A stretch of 64,000 bases of DNA from Gemmatimonadota bacterium (GTDB lineage Bacteria > Gemmatimonadota > Gemmatimonadetes > Longimicrobiales > Gaopeijiaceae): contig VGVR01000010.1 of NCBI GenBank assembly GCA_016873995.1, positions 27,716 through 91,715 of the forward strand. Reading direction: 5' to 3'. The position numbers and the translations under genes were made by a program. The notes under the pieces were generated by a model. The model did not search any database, was not told where the DNA came from, and saw only the letters and a program-made list of their open reading frames with translations. Shown piece by piece: positions 47,920 through 57,145 of the stretch; the first letter of the stretch is position 1, and every line of letters begins with the position of its first letter.

Positions 47920-49032
47920 ATGGCACGCCTAACCTGCGGTGCGCTCACCGCCGCCCTACTCTCAGTAGGTGTGGGAGCGCTTCAGCTCCCCCTCGCCGCC
48001 CAAACCGGGCCGAACCCGTACCGCCTCGTGGAGGGGCTTCAGGCCGGAGCCGGCCCCGGCCGCATCGGCGAGCCGTGGGCCAAGCTCCCCGCGGGTCAAC
48101 AGATGGGCTCGCCGGGCGGCCTGCACATCGACGTGGACGGCGTGAGCCTCTGGGCGGTGATACGCTGCGGTAGCGACGGCACGCCGCGCGGCGGCCAGAC
48201 CTACTGCAACGGCTCGAACCTCGATCCCGTCCTCCGCTTCGATGCGAACGGGAACATCACGGCCGCTTTCGGGCGACGTAGGTTCGACTGGCCGCACGGG
48301 CTGCACGTCGACCGGGACGGGAACGTCTGGGTCACGGAAGCTGGCGGGACCGATCGCGCAGCCGATGCCCGCGATGCGAACGGACGTCCCCTCGGGCACC
48401 AGGTCTTCAAGTTCTCACCGCGGGGCGAGTTGCTCATGACGCTCGGCGAGGCGGGGGTGGCGGGGAGCGACGAGCGGCACTTCACCGCCCCGAGCGACGT
48501 GGTCACCGCGCCGAACGGCGACATCTTCGTCGCGGACGGACACAACGCGAACGGCAACAACCGCATCGTGAAGTTCTCTCGCGACGGCAGGTTCATCAGA
48601 GCGTTCGGGAGCACGGGATACGGGCCGGGGCAGCTGCGCGGCCCTCACGCCATCGCCATGGACCCGAGCGGACGCCTCTTCGTGGCCGACCGGCAGAACC
48701 AGCGCATCGTGGTGTTCGATCAGGAGGGCAACTACATCACCCGCTGGACGCAGTTCGGGATGCCGAGCGACATCTGGATCGACGACGGCGGCACGATCTA
48801 CGTGGCAGACTCCGAGTCCGACATGAACGAGAACCCCGGCTGGGAGAAGGGGATCAGGATCGGGGACGTGGAGACGGGCTGGGTCGACCACTTCATCCTC
48901 GACACGGGCGACAATCCCCCGATCACCGCTGGCGGGAGCGGAGCGGAGTCGATCACCGTCGACCGGAACGGCAACATCTTCTCGGGGGAGCCGCGCCCTC
49001 AGCGACTCCTCAAGTACGTGAAGGTGCGCTGA
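47920..49032 (+). CDS. Secreted NHL-repeat beta-propeller protein
   Basis: 370-aa exported protein: a signal peptide (about 1-29, ending LAAQ) is followed by NHL-type blades, e.g. WPHGLHVDRDGNVWVTEAGG, FTAPSDVVTAPNGDIFVADG and GPHAIAMDPSGRLFVADRQN, each with the hydrophobic-Asp-Gly-Asn pattern. Similar to the peptidyl-alpha-hydroxyglycine lyase-like propellers, but no enzymatic claim can be made. Start ATG 47920 is the first that gives a proper signal peptide. Confidence 0.88.
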   Translation: MARLTCGALTAALLSVGVGALQLPLAAQTGPNPYRLVEGLQAGAGPGRIGEPWAKLPAGQQMGSPGGLHIDVDGVSLWAVIRCGSDGTPRGGQTYCNGSNLDPVLRFDANGNITAAFGRRRFDWPHGLHVDRDGNVWVTEAGGTDRAADARDANGRPLGHQVFKFSPRGELLMTLGEAGVAGSDERHFTAPSDVVTAPNGDIFVADGHNANGNNRIVKFSRDGRFIRAFGSTGYGPGQLRGPHAIAMDPSGRLFVADRQNQRIVVFDQEGNYITRWTQFGMPSDIWIDDGGTIYVADSESDMNENPGWEKGIRIGDVETGWVDHFILDTGDNPPITAGGSGAESITVDRNGNIFSGEPRPQRLLKYVKVR

Positions 49033-49038
49033 CCCCGG

Positions 49039-49440
49039 CTACTGCGCCGCACTCACTGTGAAGGCGTAGTTCCCCTGCACGGTGTGCCCGTCGTCACCGA
49101 CACCGCGCCACGATACGGTGTAGCGGCCAGCACTTAACCTGCGCCCCACGGCGACCGAGTAGATCTTGGTGTCGGCGCGGTCCTGGACGACGTCGGCGGT
49201 TTCGACTGCTGCGCCGGCCGGGTCGACGACCCGGATGCCGACTGTCCCCGCCTCGGCAGCTTCGGTGAACCAGAGGCGCACCTCTGCTGGTGAAGTCACC
49301 GTGGCGTCCGCGGCGGGCACCGACCGGGACAGCGCGAAGTGGACCAGGTTGGTGCTCGCGGCACCGAGCGTGAGGAGCGCGCCAGCCGCCACGAAGCAGA
49401 GCTTCGACCGTATGGTCCACCTCTCGGATTCGGAGTCCAA
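49039..49440 (-). CDS. CopC-domain protein
   Basis: 133-aa exported protein with an N-terminal hydrophobic segment (about 14-30) and a CopC-like Ig fold: VPAADATVTSPAEVRLWFTE, then GRYTVSWRGVGDDGHTVQGNYAFTV, the family's C-terminal signature. CopC proteins bind copper in the periplasm; the canonical N-terminal His after the signal is replaced by context VHFALSRS, and the D-G-H in GDDGHTV is kept. No CopD partner is adjacent. Its stop lies 6 bp from that of the convergent NHL gene. Confidence 0.85.
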   Translation of the reverse strand: MDSESERWTIRSKLCFVAAGALLTLGAASTNLVHFALSRSVPAADATVTSPAEVRLWFTEAAEAGTVGIRVVDPAGAAVETADVVQDRADTKIYSVAVGRRLSAGRYTVSWRGVGDDGHTVQGNYAFTVSAAQ

Positions 49441-49453
49441 CCACCGCCGGGGT

Positions 49454-50644
49454 TCAATGTAGGCCTTGTACCGCCCTCAGGCAAAGAATGCTCCCGATGC
49501 CCGCCGCCGGCCCCAGGGCGAGCAGCGCGAACGCCCACCGCCATTCGACGGCGTCCACCAACAGCGATATCGCCTGGATGGTGACCATCGTGAGCAGGAA
49601 GCCCATGGACGTCTGGAGCATGAGCGCTGTCCCGACCGAGTCCGCGGGCGCCACTTCGGTCACCAGGGCACTGAACTGCGCCGAGTCGGCCACGACGAAG
49701 AAGCCCCAGACCCAGGTGAGCAGGGCCACGATCCAGAAGGGCCCGCCCAGCACGAATCCCGCCAGTACGCAGCAGGTACCGCTCGCCGCCATGGCCAAGT
49801 TGACGACACCGTGCCGACCCACGCGGTCGGCGGCGGCGCCCCCCCACACGCACCCGAGCGCGCCGGCCGCGATCGCACCGAATGCCACCAGATCGACCAC
49901 GGCTGCCGACGCCCGCCCCCCCGCCGCGAACGCCAGGTAGGTGGGTACCCAAGTCCACATGGCGTAGAGCTCCCACATGTGGCCGAGGTAGCCGCCCGTG
50001 GCGAGCATCGTCTCGCGGTGCCGCAAGATGCGCCCCACGCGGCTCCACTCGAACGGCCGTGACGGGAACGCGAACGGGCCGTCGCGATACCCGGTTCCCA
50101 CGAGCAGCGCTGCCAGTACGCCCGCGACGGAGGCACCACCGATCACGGTGGCCGACGACGTGCCACCGACCGCCTTCAGCAGATACGGGAGCGCCTTCCC
50201 CACCGTGAGCGCGCCCACGAACGTGCCGATCGCGAACCCGCGCGCGGAGCGAAACCAAGTGGCCACCATCTTCATGCCCGGTGGATAGACGCCAGCGATG
50301 AAGGCGCCCGTCAGGGAGCGCGCCAGGAGGGCGAGCTCGTAGCCGGGCACGACGAGCAACGTGGCGTTCGCGAGTGCGGCGAGCAGCGCGGAGGTCGCGA
50401 CGTACGCCCGTAGCGGCAGCGTGTCCGCGAGGTTGAGCAGCGCACCGGCAGCGGTGCCCACCACGAAACTGAGCTGGACCATCGTGGTCAGCAGCCCCAC
50501 CTGCCCATCGCTGAGGGACCAGCGAGCCTGGAGCTCGGGTGCGACGGCCGTGGCGGTCATCCAGCTCGAGAGCGAGAGGACCATCGCGCTCGACAAGATG
50601 GCGAGCATTCGCCAGCGGCGAGGATCGTCGTCGGGGGCCGTCAT
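49454..50644 (-). CDS. MFS transporter
   Basis: Major facilitator superfamily permease, 396 aa, about 12 helices. The start MTAPDDDPRRWRMLAIL at 50644 precedes TM1. Loop motifs include MKMVATWFRSARGFAIGTFVGALTVGKALPYLL (in two parts) and WGGAAADRVGRHGVV, the MFS loop motif. Resembles cyanate/nitrate-type or sugar-phosphate-type MFS members; substrate not assignable. The 14-bp gap to the CopC start (49440) suggests co-transcription with that gene. Confidence 0.9.
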   Translation of the reverse strand: MTAPDDDPRRWRMLAILSSAMVLSLSSWMTATAVAPELQARWSLSDGQVGLLTTMVQLSFVVGTAAGALLNLADTLPLRAYVATSALLAALANATLLVVPGYELALLARSLTGAFIAGVYPPGMKMVATWFRSARGFAIGTFVGALTVGKALPYLLKAVGGTSSATVIGGASVAGVLAALLVGTGYRDGPFAFPSRPFEWSRVGRILRHRETMLATGGYLGHMWELYAMWTWVPTYLAFAAGGRASAAVVDLVAFGAIAAGALGCVWGGAAADRVGRHGVVNLAMAASGTCCVLAGFVLGGPFWIVALLTWVWGFFVVADSAQFSALVTEVAPADSVGTALMLQTSMGFLLTMVTIQAISLLVDAVEWRWAFALLALGPAAGIGSILCLRAVQGLH

Positions 50645-50713
50645 GAGCCCGGAGAGATGACGGCGGCGGGAGCCGCGGGGCGGGCCGCTGGGGTCGGCGG
50701 AGAAGCCACCTTT

Positions 50714-50830
50714 GGGAATGCTTCGAAGTTCGAATCGTTTTCGCATCGAGATGGAGCAGCGCAGGAGGGGGCGGCTGGCCGGAGAGCCGAGACTCCCGCG
50801 TCGGAATGTTTCGAATTTCGAACGATTCCC
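50714..50830. repeat. Dispersed TTCGAA inverted-repeat element, copy B
   Basis: Left arm GGGAATGCTTCGAAGTTCG (from 50714) and right arm ATTTCGAACGATTCCC (to 50830) frame about 60 bp. The same arms flank copies A and C. It lies in the 238-bp gap between the start of the MFS gene and the 3' end of the proline dehydrogenase gene, which contains nothing else recognisable. Read on the minus strand the arms give the peptides GNRSKFE and RFELRSIPK, which creates misleading open frames. Confidence 0.8.
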
Positions 50831-50882
50831 AAGACGGCTGGGGAGAGGACCCTCCGGCCTAACCCCGCCCCTGGGATCTGGG

Positions 50883-51797
50883 CTACCCCGCCATCTGTTT
50901 CGCCACGAACCAGAGGTTGGCTGGCCTTTCGGCAAGTCGACGCATGTACCACGGAAACCATGCGGCGCCGTAGCTGATGAGCACGCGAACGCGGTGCCCG
51001 TTCCGCGCCAAGCGCTGCTGCTCCGCGCGCGCGATTCCGTAGAGGAGCGCGTACTCGAACGTGCCCTTGGCGAGCCCGAGCTCGACCGCCAGCCTCCCCG
51101 ATTCTGCAATCATGCGCGGATCATGCGTGGCGATCACCGGGCGTCCCGTTCCGCCCAGCGCGCGAGCGCGGAGGAGTCGCGACGTCAGGCGCACGAAGCT
51201 TCGGTCGACGTCCGCCTTCTTGGGCATCGCAACGGCCGCCGGCTCCTGGTAGGCGCCTTTCACGATGCGAATCGAAGGGTCGAGGGGTAGGAGCGCCTCG
51301 AGGTCCGCGTCCGTGCGGTGGAGGTACGCCTGCAAGCAAACACCCAAGTTGACCGACGCCGCGCGCAGGCTGCGATAGATCTCCAGCGTGTCGTCCACGT
51401 ACTTGGAGCCCTCCATGTCGATCCACACGATGGACTTCGCCGCCCGCACCAGGCCCGCGAGGCGGTCGTGCGTGCCGGCTGCACCGAAGTCGAGTCCGAG
51501 CTGCGTGGGCTTCACGGAGATCTCGGCATCGACCCCCTTCCGCTGGACAGCCGCGAGCACCTCCCGGTAGTGCGCGAGCACCTCGTCGGCCTCGGACTCG
51601 GAGCGGAGGTTCTCGCCCAGCAGGGTCAGCGTGCTAGCAATTCCCGACGTCCCGAGCTTTGCTGCGGCCTCGGTCGCGTCCTCGAGCCGCTCGCCCGGCA
51701 TGAAGCGGCGCGTGGCGCGGCGGACGAAGCCATACCGAGGGAGGCGCTCGGCGAGCATGGGGTTGGTGGATGCCCAGAGCAGCGCCTGACGCAGCAT
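50883..51797 (-). CDS. Proline dehydrogenase (monofunctional)
   Basis: FAD enzyme oxidising proline to pyrroline-5-carboxylate; 304 aa from ATG 51797, whose MLRQALLWASTNPML matches the start of monofunctional PRODH proteins. ATG 51884 would add 29 residues. Barrel motifs: ISVKPTQLGLDFG, VWIDMEGSKYVDDTLE, RIVKGAYQEP, IATHDPRM, and the C-terminal YGAAWFPWYMRRLAERP. No P5C dehydrogenase is adjacent. Divergent from the aminotransferase gene. Confidence 0.92.
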   Translation of the reverse strand: MLRQALLWASTNPMLAERLPRYGFVRRATRRFMPGERLEDATEAAAKLGTSGIASTLTLLGENLRSESEADEVLAHYREVLAAVQRKGVDAEISVKPTQLGLDFGAAGTHDRLAGLVRAAKSIVWIDMEGSKYVDDTLEIYRSLRAASVNLGVCLQAYLHRTDADLEALLPLDPSIRIVKGAYQEPAAVAMPKKADVDRSFVRLTSRLLRARALGGTGRPVIATHDPRMIAESGRLAVELGLAKGTFEYALLYGIARAEQQRLARNGHRVRVLISYGAAWFPWYMRRLAERPANLWFVAKQMAG

Positions 51798-51933
51798 GCG
51801 ATACGCGGTCCGCCTCGGTGGGTTTTCGGGACGCCGAATGCTACCGGGAGTGACGACGGGAGCAAGGGCGGGTGCGGTCGCCATTGCTCCGCCCGACGCT
51901 CGTGGCAATGATCCGCCCTTCCTCGAGGATACC

Positions 51934-53109
51934 ATGAAGCAAACCGCCGACCGCACCGCCAGGCGCACACGCTCCTTCACCGAGTCCGTCATCCGGGAGA
52001 TGACGCGCGTGGCGAAGGAGCACGACGCCGTGAACCTCGCGCAGGGCTTTCCGGACTTCTCCGCGCCCGACGTGCTCAAGGAGGCGGCCGCCGCGGCGAT
52101 TCGTGCCGACGTGAACCAGTACGCCATCACCTGGGGTGCGCCCCGTCTGCGCCGTGCTCTGGCGAAGAAGTATGGAGCGCTCTACGGCATGGACGTCGAC
52201 CCCGAGCGCGACGTCACCGTCACGTGCGGCGCCACGGAAGCCATGGCCGCGGTCATGCTCGCGCTCATCGACCCCGGCGACGAGGTGATCATCTGCGAGC
52301 CCTTCTACGAGAATTACGGGCCCGACGCGGTGCTGTGTGCGGCCAGACCCATCTTCCTGACGCTCGAGCCACCCGCCTACCGCCTCGAGCGTGACGCGCT
52401 GGCCGCGGCCATCACGCCGCGCACCCGCGCGATCGCGATCAATACGCCCAACAACCCCACGGGCCGGGTGTTCGACCGCGCCGAGCTGCAGACCGTCGCG
52501 GACCTGTGCATCGAGCACGACCTCGTCGCGATCACCGACGAGATCTACGAGCACATCCTGTATCGCGGCACGCACATCCCGCTCGCGACACTCCCCGGGA
52601 TGGCCGAGCGCACGGTGACGGTGAGCGGGCTCTCCAAGACGTTCAGTGTGACGGGATGGCGGGTCGGCACCATCGTCGCTCCGCCCGACCTCACCGACGC
52701 GATCCGCAAGGTGCACGACTTCCTCACCGTCGGCTCCCCCGCCCCGCTCCAAGAAGCCTGCGCGGTCGGACTGGAGCAGCTCGGGCCCGAGTATTACGCG
52801 TCGCTTTCCACAGCCTACGCGGAACGGGGCCGGATGCTGCTCGCCGCGCTAGGCGAGGCGGGCTTTCGCTGCGCGATGCCGGAGGGTGCGTACTACATCC
52901 TGGCTGATTACTCCGAGCTCTCCGACGAGGACGACACCACGTTCGCCAAGCGTCTCGCGCGTGAGGCGCGCGTGGCTTCGGTCCCGGGCTCCAGCTTCTT
53001 CAGCCAGGCCGAGCGCGGGGGCTCGCTCGTGCGCTTCGCGTTTTGCAAGAAGCACGACACGCTGCGGGAGGCGGGAACGCTGCTGCGGGAGTTCGCCGCG
53101 CGAAGGTGA
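51934..53109 (+). CDS. PLP-dependent aminotransferase (class I/II)
   Basis: 391-aa fold-type I aminotransferase. HDAVNLAQGFPDFSAPDVL and the PLP-lysine block SGLSKTFSVTGWRVG place it with the kynurenine/methionine/glutamine transaminase-like group (YbdL/KAT). NTPNNPTGRVF and ITDEIYEHILY hold PLP-contacting residues; the closing Arg is in GGSLVRFAFCKK. ATG 51934 has GAGG upstream. Exact amino donor not determinable. Confidence 0.92.
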   Translation: MKQTADRTARRTRSFTESVIREMTRVAKEHDAVNLAQGFPDFSAPDVLKEAAAAAIRADVNQYAITWGAPRLRRALAKKYGALYGMDVDPERDVTVTCGATEAMAAVMLALIDPGDEVIICEPFYENYGPDAVLCAARPIFLTLEPPAYRLERDALAAAITPRTRAIAINTPNNPTGRVFDRAELQTVADLCIEHDLVAITDEIYEHILYRGTHIPLATLPGMAERTVTVSGLSKTFSVTGWRVGTIVAPPDLTDAIRKVHDFLTVGSPAPLQEACAVGLEQLGPEYYASLSTAYAERGRMLLAALGEAGFRCAMPEGAYYILADYSELSDEDDTTFAKRLAREARVASVPGSSFFSQAERGGSLVRFAFCKKHDTLREAGTLLREFAARR

Positions 53110-53139
53110 CGCGGCGGCGCCCCGCACGCACGGACGCCC

Positions 53140-55743
53140 TTACTCGGGCGCCTCCCTCAACACCGGCAGCGGCGCACGCCGCAGCAAGTCGCGCGAGCCC
53201 AAGATGCCCACGACCACCGTGAGCGCCCCCACCACGATCCAGATGAGTGCGAGCGCGCCCACGCTGGGCGCGTAGGCCATCTCGAAGACGGTAGGCACGA
53301 CAATCGCCGCGCCGACCACGGCAAGCACGAGTCCACTCGCCGTAGCGACCGTCCCCAGGGCGATGTACTCCGATAGCAGCACGGTGAGCACCTGGGGCCG
53401 CCGTGCACCCAGCGTCTTGAGCAGCGCGCCCTCGCGGAGCCGCTGTACGCGGGACGTCGCGAGCGCGCCGAGCAGCACGATCACCCCTGCGAGCGCACTG
53501 AACGCGCCCAAGAAGGCGACGGCCTGCCGCACGCGCGAGAGCACGGTGTCGATCGCCTCTTGCACACGCGAGAAGTCGAGCGCGGAGACGTTCGGGAAGC
53601 GCCCGATCAGCTCCCGCTGGAGCGCTGCCCGCTGCGTCTCGTCCGGGAGGCGCGCCACCATGACGATCGTCTGGGGCGCAGCTTCCAGCACACCCGGCTC
53701 GACCACCGCGAAGAAGTTCGGCTCCAGCCGCTCCCAATCCACGCGCCGGATGCTCGTGACCACGGTCGGGACGTCGATACCGCTGACTTCCCACGTGATC
53801 GTGTCGCCCAAGTCCGCGCGCAGGCTGACCGCCACGTCCTCCTCGAGCGAAACGCCCGCCAAGTCGCCCGAGTCGATGGTCGTGTCGTCCTCAGAGCCGG
53901 GTGTACCGTCCCACCACCGGCCGCGCACGAGCTGCTCCGCCGGCCCGATGAACGGCCGGTACGTGTTCCGATACTCGCGGCGCACCGCCCATCCTTCGGG
54001 CCGCTCCTCTCGATTCGGGTTCTGCCGCAGCTCGTCCGGCGTGCGGCCGTTGATTGCGGCGATGCGCGACGTGACCAGGGGGGTGACGTCCGCCGACGGC
54101 CGCACGGACTCGGGCATGAGCGCGAGCACACCGTCCACCTGGTCCCGCTGCACGTCGAACAAGAGCACGTTCGGCTGACCCGCGCCGAACGAGAGCGTCA
54201 GCTCGTCGCGGATGCTCCCCCCCACCTCCACGATGGTGCCGATCACGAACGCGCCGAACCCGAGCGCGAGCGTGACGGAGAGCGTCTGGTTCTGGGGCCT
54301 GAACAGGTTCGACACACCCTGGCGGACGGGGTACGGCGCACCCGCCGGGAACCAACGACGTGCCGCCCGCGTGAGCAGCCACCCCGTGGCGCTCACGAGC
54401 ACTGCCGCTGCCGCGAGTGCCCCCGCGAACCCCAGCCCCACCTCGGGCTCGGGCGCCTCGATCGTGCAGAGGAGCACGACGCTTCCCGCGGCGAGTGCGT
54501 ACACGACCAGCCGCAGGGCATCGACCCGACGCCCGCCCGGCTCGAAGTCGTGGCGGAGCGCGGCCAACGGCGGCACGTCGCGCACGCCGAGCAACGGGAT
54601 GAGCGCGAAGATGAGCGCGACCCACACGCCGATCCCGAGCCCTGCCGCTGCGCTCCCGATGGAGAAGCGCGTGGTAACGTCCACGGGCAGTACGTTCGCG
54701 AGCACCGTCGGCATGAGCGCCTGTGCACCGATGCCCACGACCACGCCAGCCAGGGCGCCGCCGAGTCCGAGGAGCGCCGCTTGGAGCAGGTACGCGGCGA
54801 ACGCCGTTCCCTGATGCGCGCCGATGCAGCGCAGCACCGCTATCGCCGCGCGCTTCTCGCGTATGTAGACGTGGATCGCGCTGGCGACGCCCACGCCACC
54901 GAGAAGCAGCGCGCCCAGCCCGACCAGTCCAAGGAAGCGGCCCAGGAAGCGCACGCCATTCGACAGGCTCTGCGCCTGCTCCTCGGCCAGCGTATAGCCC
55001 ACGTCGGCGGCGTCGAAGATCGAGTCGTAGCGCTCGCGCACGGCGCGCCGGTCTCCAATGTCGGGCAGGCGCAGGAACGCCTCGTAGCGCGCGAGGCTCC
55101 CGACCACGAGCAGCTGCGATTCGGCGAGCGTCGCCTGCGACACGTGCACGCGCGGCCCGATCGCCGTCTGGTAGGCGAGGTCGGTCGGCAAGTCGTCCAC
55201 GGTGCCCGCGATCTCGAGACGCGACAGCCCCACGATGAGCGTATCGCCGACGTCGACCGCGAGCTGGGTGAGCACCGCGGGGTCGACCAACGCCCTGCCC
55301 GGCTCCAGGTGCGCCCCCCACGCCCCCGCTGGCCGCGTGGTGACGTCGCCGTAATAGGGATATCCCTCGTCGAGAGCACGCACCTGAAGCAGACGCACCA
55401 TGTTCGACGCGGGCGCGAACACCATGGAGGTCGCGGTCGTCACGCGCGCCACGCCCGCGCCCGCGCTTCCTAGCGAGTCGAGCACCGACTCGACGTTCGC
55501 GGGCAGTGGTGCGTCGCCCGCCAAGCGCGCATTGGCGCCCATGAGGACGTCGGCCTCTTCCTGTACCGAGCGCGCGACGTCATCACGGAACGAGTGGATC
55601 GATACGAGCGCGCCCACGCCCAGCGTGATCGACGCCATGTAGACGCCGACGCGCCGGAAGCCGTGGCGGAGCTCGCGGATGGCGAGCCGCCAGGCGAAGC
55701 GTGGCCGGACGCGAGGCGCTGTCCGCGCCGTGGGCTCGCTCAT
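53140..55743 (-). CDS. ABC transporter permease, YbbP/FtsX type
   Basis: 867-aa membrane protein with ten or so helices: a leading helix, a large periplasmic MacB-like domain (about 50-260), four-helix FtsX core units (about 265-410 and near the C terminus) and a second periplasmic domain. N-terminal RLAIRELRHGFRRVGVYMAS is typical. Together with the ATPase it matches YbbA-YbbP, an uptake-independent transporter or membrane-lipid or peptide extraction system of unclear substrate. The ATG overlaps the ATPase stop by 4 bp. Confidence 0.92.
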   Translation of the reverse strand: MSEPTARTAPRVRPRFAWRLAIRELRHGFRRVGVYMASITLGVGALVSIHSFRDDVARSVQEEADVLMGANARLAGDAPLPANVESVLDSLGSAGAGVARVTTATSMVFAPASNMVRLLQVRALDEGYPYYGDVTTRPAGAWGAHLEPGRALVDPAVLTQLAVDVGDTLIVGLSRLEIAGTVDDLPTDLAYQTAIGPRVHVSQATLAESQLLVVGSLARYEAFLRLPDIGDRRAVRERYDSIFDAADVGYTLAEEQAQSLSNGVRFLGRFLGLVGLGALLLGGVGVASAIHVYIREKRAAIAVLRCIGAHQGTAFAAYLLQAALLGLGGALAGVVVGIGAQALMPTVLANVLPVDVTTRFSIGSAAAGLGIGVWVALIFALIPLLGVRDVPPLAALRHDFEPGGRRVDALRLVVYALAAGSVVLLCTIEAPEPEVGLGFAGALAAAAVLVSATGWLLTRAARRWFPAGAPYPVRQGVSNLFRPQNQTLSVTLALGFGAFVIGTIVEVGGSIRDELTLSFGAGQPNVLLFDVQRDQVDGVLALMPESVRPSADVTPLVTSRIAAINGRTPDELRQNPNREERPEGWAVRREYRNTYRPFIGPAEQLVRGRWWDGTPGSEDDTTIDSGDLAGVSLEEDVAVSLRADLGDTITWEVSGIDVPTVVTSIRRVDWERLEPNFFAVVEPGVLEAAPQTIVMVARLPDETQRAALQRELIGRFPNVSALDFSRVQEAIDTVLSRVRQAVAFLGAFSALAGVIVLLGALATSRVQRLREGALLKTLGARRPQVLTVLLSEYIALGTVATASGLVLAVVGAAIVVPTVFEMAYAPSVGALALIWIVVGALTVVVGILGSRDLLRRAPLPVLREAPE

Positions 55744-56456
55744 CGCCCCACGCCCACCGCCACCGGGGCAGCATTCCCCGGCCGGTCCGACGCGATGCGC
55801 CCACTTGAGAGGCTGATCACGCGGTGCGCGCGCTCGGCGAGCGACACGTCGTGCGTGACGAGCACGAGCGTGGTCTTCGCATCGTGGTTCAGCTCCTCCA
55901 GCATGGCGACGATCGAGGAGCCCGTCTCGCGGTCCAGATTTCCGGTGGGCTCATCCGCGAACAGGATCTTCGGTCGGTTCACGAACGCGCGCGCCAGCGC
56001 CACCCGCTGCTGCTCTCCGCCCGAGAGTTGCGCAGGATAGTGGCCGGTCCTCTCACCCAGGCCCACGCGCGCCAGCAATGCTCCCGCACGCTCCCGCGCA
56101 CCCGCGTACTCGCCGCGCAGCTCCAGCGGCACCAGCACGTTCTCGAGCGCGGTCAGCGTCGGCAGGAGATGGAAGGTCTGGAAGACGAAGCCGACGTTCT
56201 GGGCCCGGAACTCGGCACGGCCATCTTCGGTGAGCGCGAAGATGTCCTGGCCGTCGAGGCGGACCCTCCCGGCTGTCGGCTCGTCCAGCCCGGCGAGGAG
56301 CCCGAGCAACGTGGTCTTGCCGCTCCCCGACGGCCCGACGATGGAGATGAACGCCTCCGGCGGCACCTCCAGATCGATCTGCCGTAACACGGGTAGTGGA
56401 CGGCCGCCGCTCGTGTAGGTTTTCTCGAGGCCCTCGGCCACGATCATCGATGACAC
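55740..56456 (-). CDS. ABC transporter ATP-binding protein, YbbA/LolD type
   Basis: 238-aa ATPase: Walker A GPSGSGKTTLL, Q-loop FVFQTFHLLP, signature LSGGEQQRVALARA, Walker B ILFADEPTGNLD and switch His in VLVTHDVSLA. The start is either GTG 56456 or ATG 56447. It couples with the permease (4-bp overlap). The divergent tesA begins at 56450, so the two genes' starts abut or overlap; this is the conserved ybbA/tesA divergence known from other bacteria. Confidence 0.95.
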   Translation of the reverse strand: MSSMIVAEGLEKTYTSGGRPLPVLRQIDLEVPPEAFISIVGPSGSGKTTLLGLLAGLDEPTAGRVRLDGQDIFALTEDGRAEFRAQNVGFVFQTFHLLPTLTALENVLVPLELRGEYAGARERAGALLARVGLGERTGHYPAQLSGGEQQRVALARAFVNRPKILFADEPTGNLDRETGSSIVAMLEELNHDAKTTLVLVTHDVSLAERAHRVISLSSGRIASDRPGNAAPVAVGVGR

Positions 56457-57145
56457 GCTTCCTCACCCTCGCTTTGGCCCTGGTAGCTGCGGCGTGCTCC
56501 GGTCCCCCGGCGGGCGACACGGAGACGGCGCATCCCAACGATGCCGCTTCCGCGCCCGCGGCGTCGGACGACGGTCCTGTCGTGGTGTTCCTGGGGACCA
56601 GCCTGACGGCGGGCCTCGGACTCCCGACGGACGAGGATACCTACGTCGCTCGCGTGGCGGAACTCGCGGACTCGGCCGGCATCCCCATCCGCGCCGTGAA
56701 CGCGGGGGTGTCGGGGGAGACGAGCGCGGGCGGGCTCCGGCGTATCGACTGGGTGCTCCGTGAGCCGCTCGACGTCCTCGTCATCGAGCTCGGCGCGAAC
56801 GACGGGCTGCGCGGACAGGATCCCTTCGCGCTCGCGGACAACCTGACCCAGATCATCCGCGCGACGCGCACGCGCTACCCCGAGGCGCGCATCGTACTCG
56901 CCGGCATGGAGGCGCCGCCGAACCTGGGGCCGCTCTACACGCTGGCCTTCCACGACGTCTTTCCCCGCGTCGCAGAACAGGAGAGCGCGCAGCTGATCCC
57001 CTTCCTGCTCGCTGGGGTAGCCGGTATCCCATCCCTCAATCAGAGCGACGGCATCCATCCCACGCCTGCCGGGCACCGCATCATGGCCCAGACCGTGTGG
57101 TCGACGCTTGGCCCGCTCCTCTCGGAGATGGAGGCGTCTCGGTGA
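56450..57145 (+). CDS. tesA: TesA-like GDSL esterase, predicted lipoprotein
   Basis: 231-aa SGNH hydrolase of the thioesterase I/lysophospholipase L1 type. The signal ends in a lipobox (LVAAACSGPP), so it is probably envelope-anchored. Block I is GTSLTAGLGLP (GTS instead of GDS, keeping the nucleophile Ser), block III is GANDGLRG and block V is DGIHPTPAGH (catalytic Asp/His). Lies divergently beside the YbbA-type ATPase and overlaps the next gene by 4 bp. Confidence 0.93.
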   Translation: MTRFLTLALALVAAACSGPPAGDTETAHPNDAASAPAASDDGPVVVFLGTSLTAGLGLPTDEDTYVARVAELADSAGIPIRAVNAGVSGETSAGGLRRIDWVLREPLDVLVIELGANDGLRGQDPFALADNLTQIIRATRTRYPEARIVLAGMEAPPNLGPLYTLAFHDVFPRVAEQESAQLIPFLLAGVAGIPSLNQSDGIHPTPAGHRIMAQTVWSTLGPLLSEMEASR

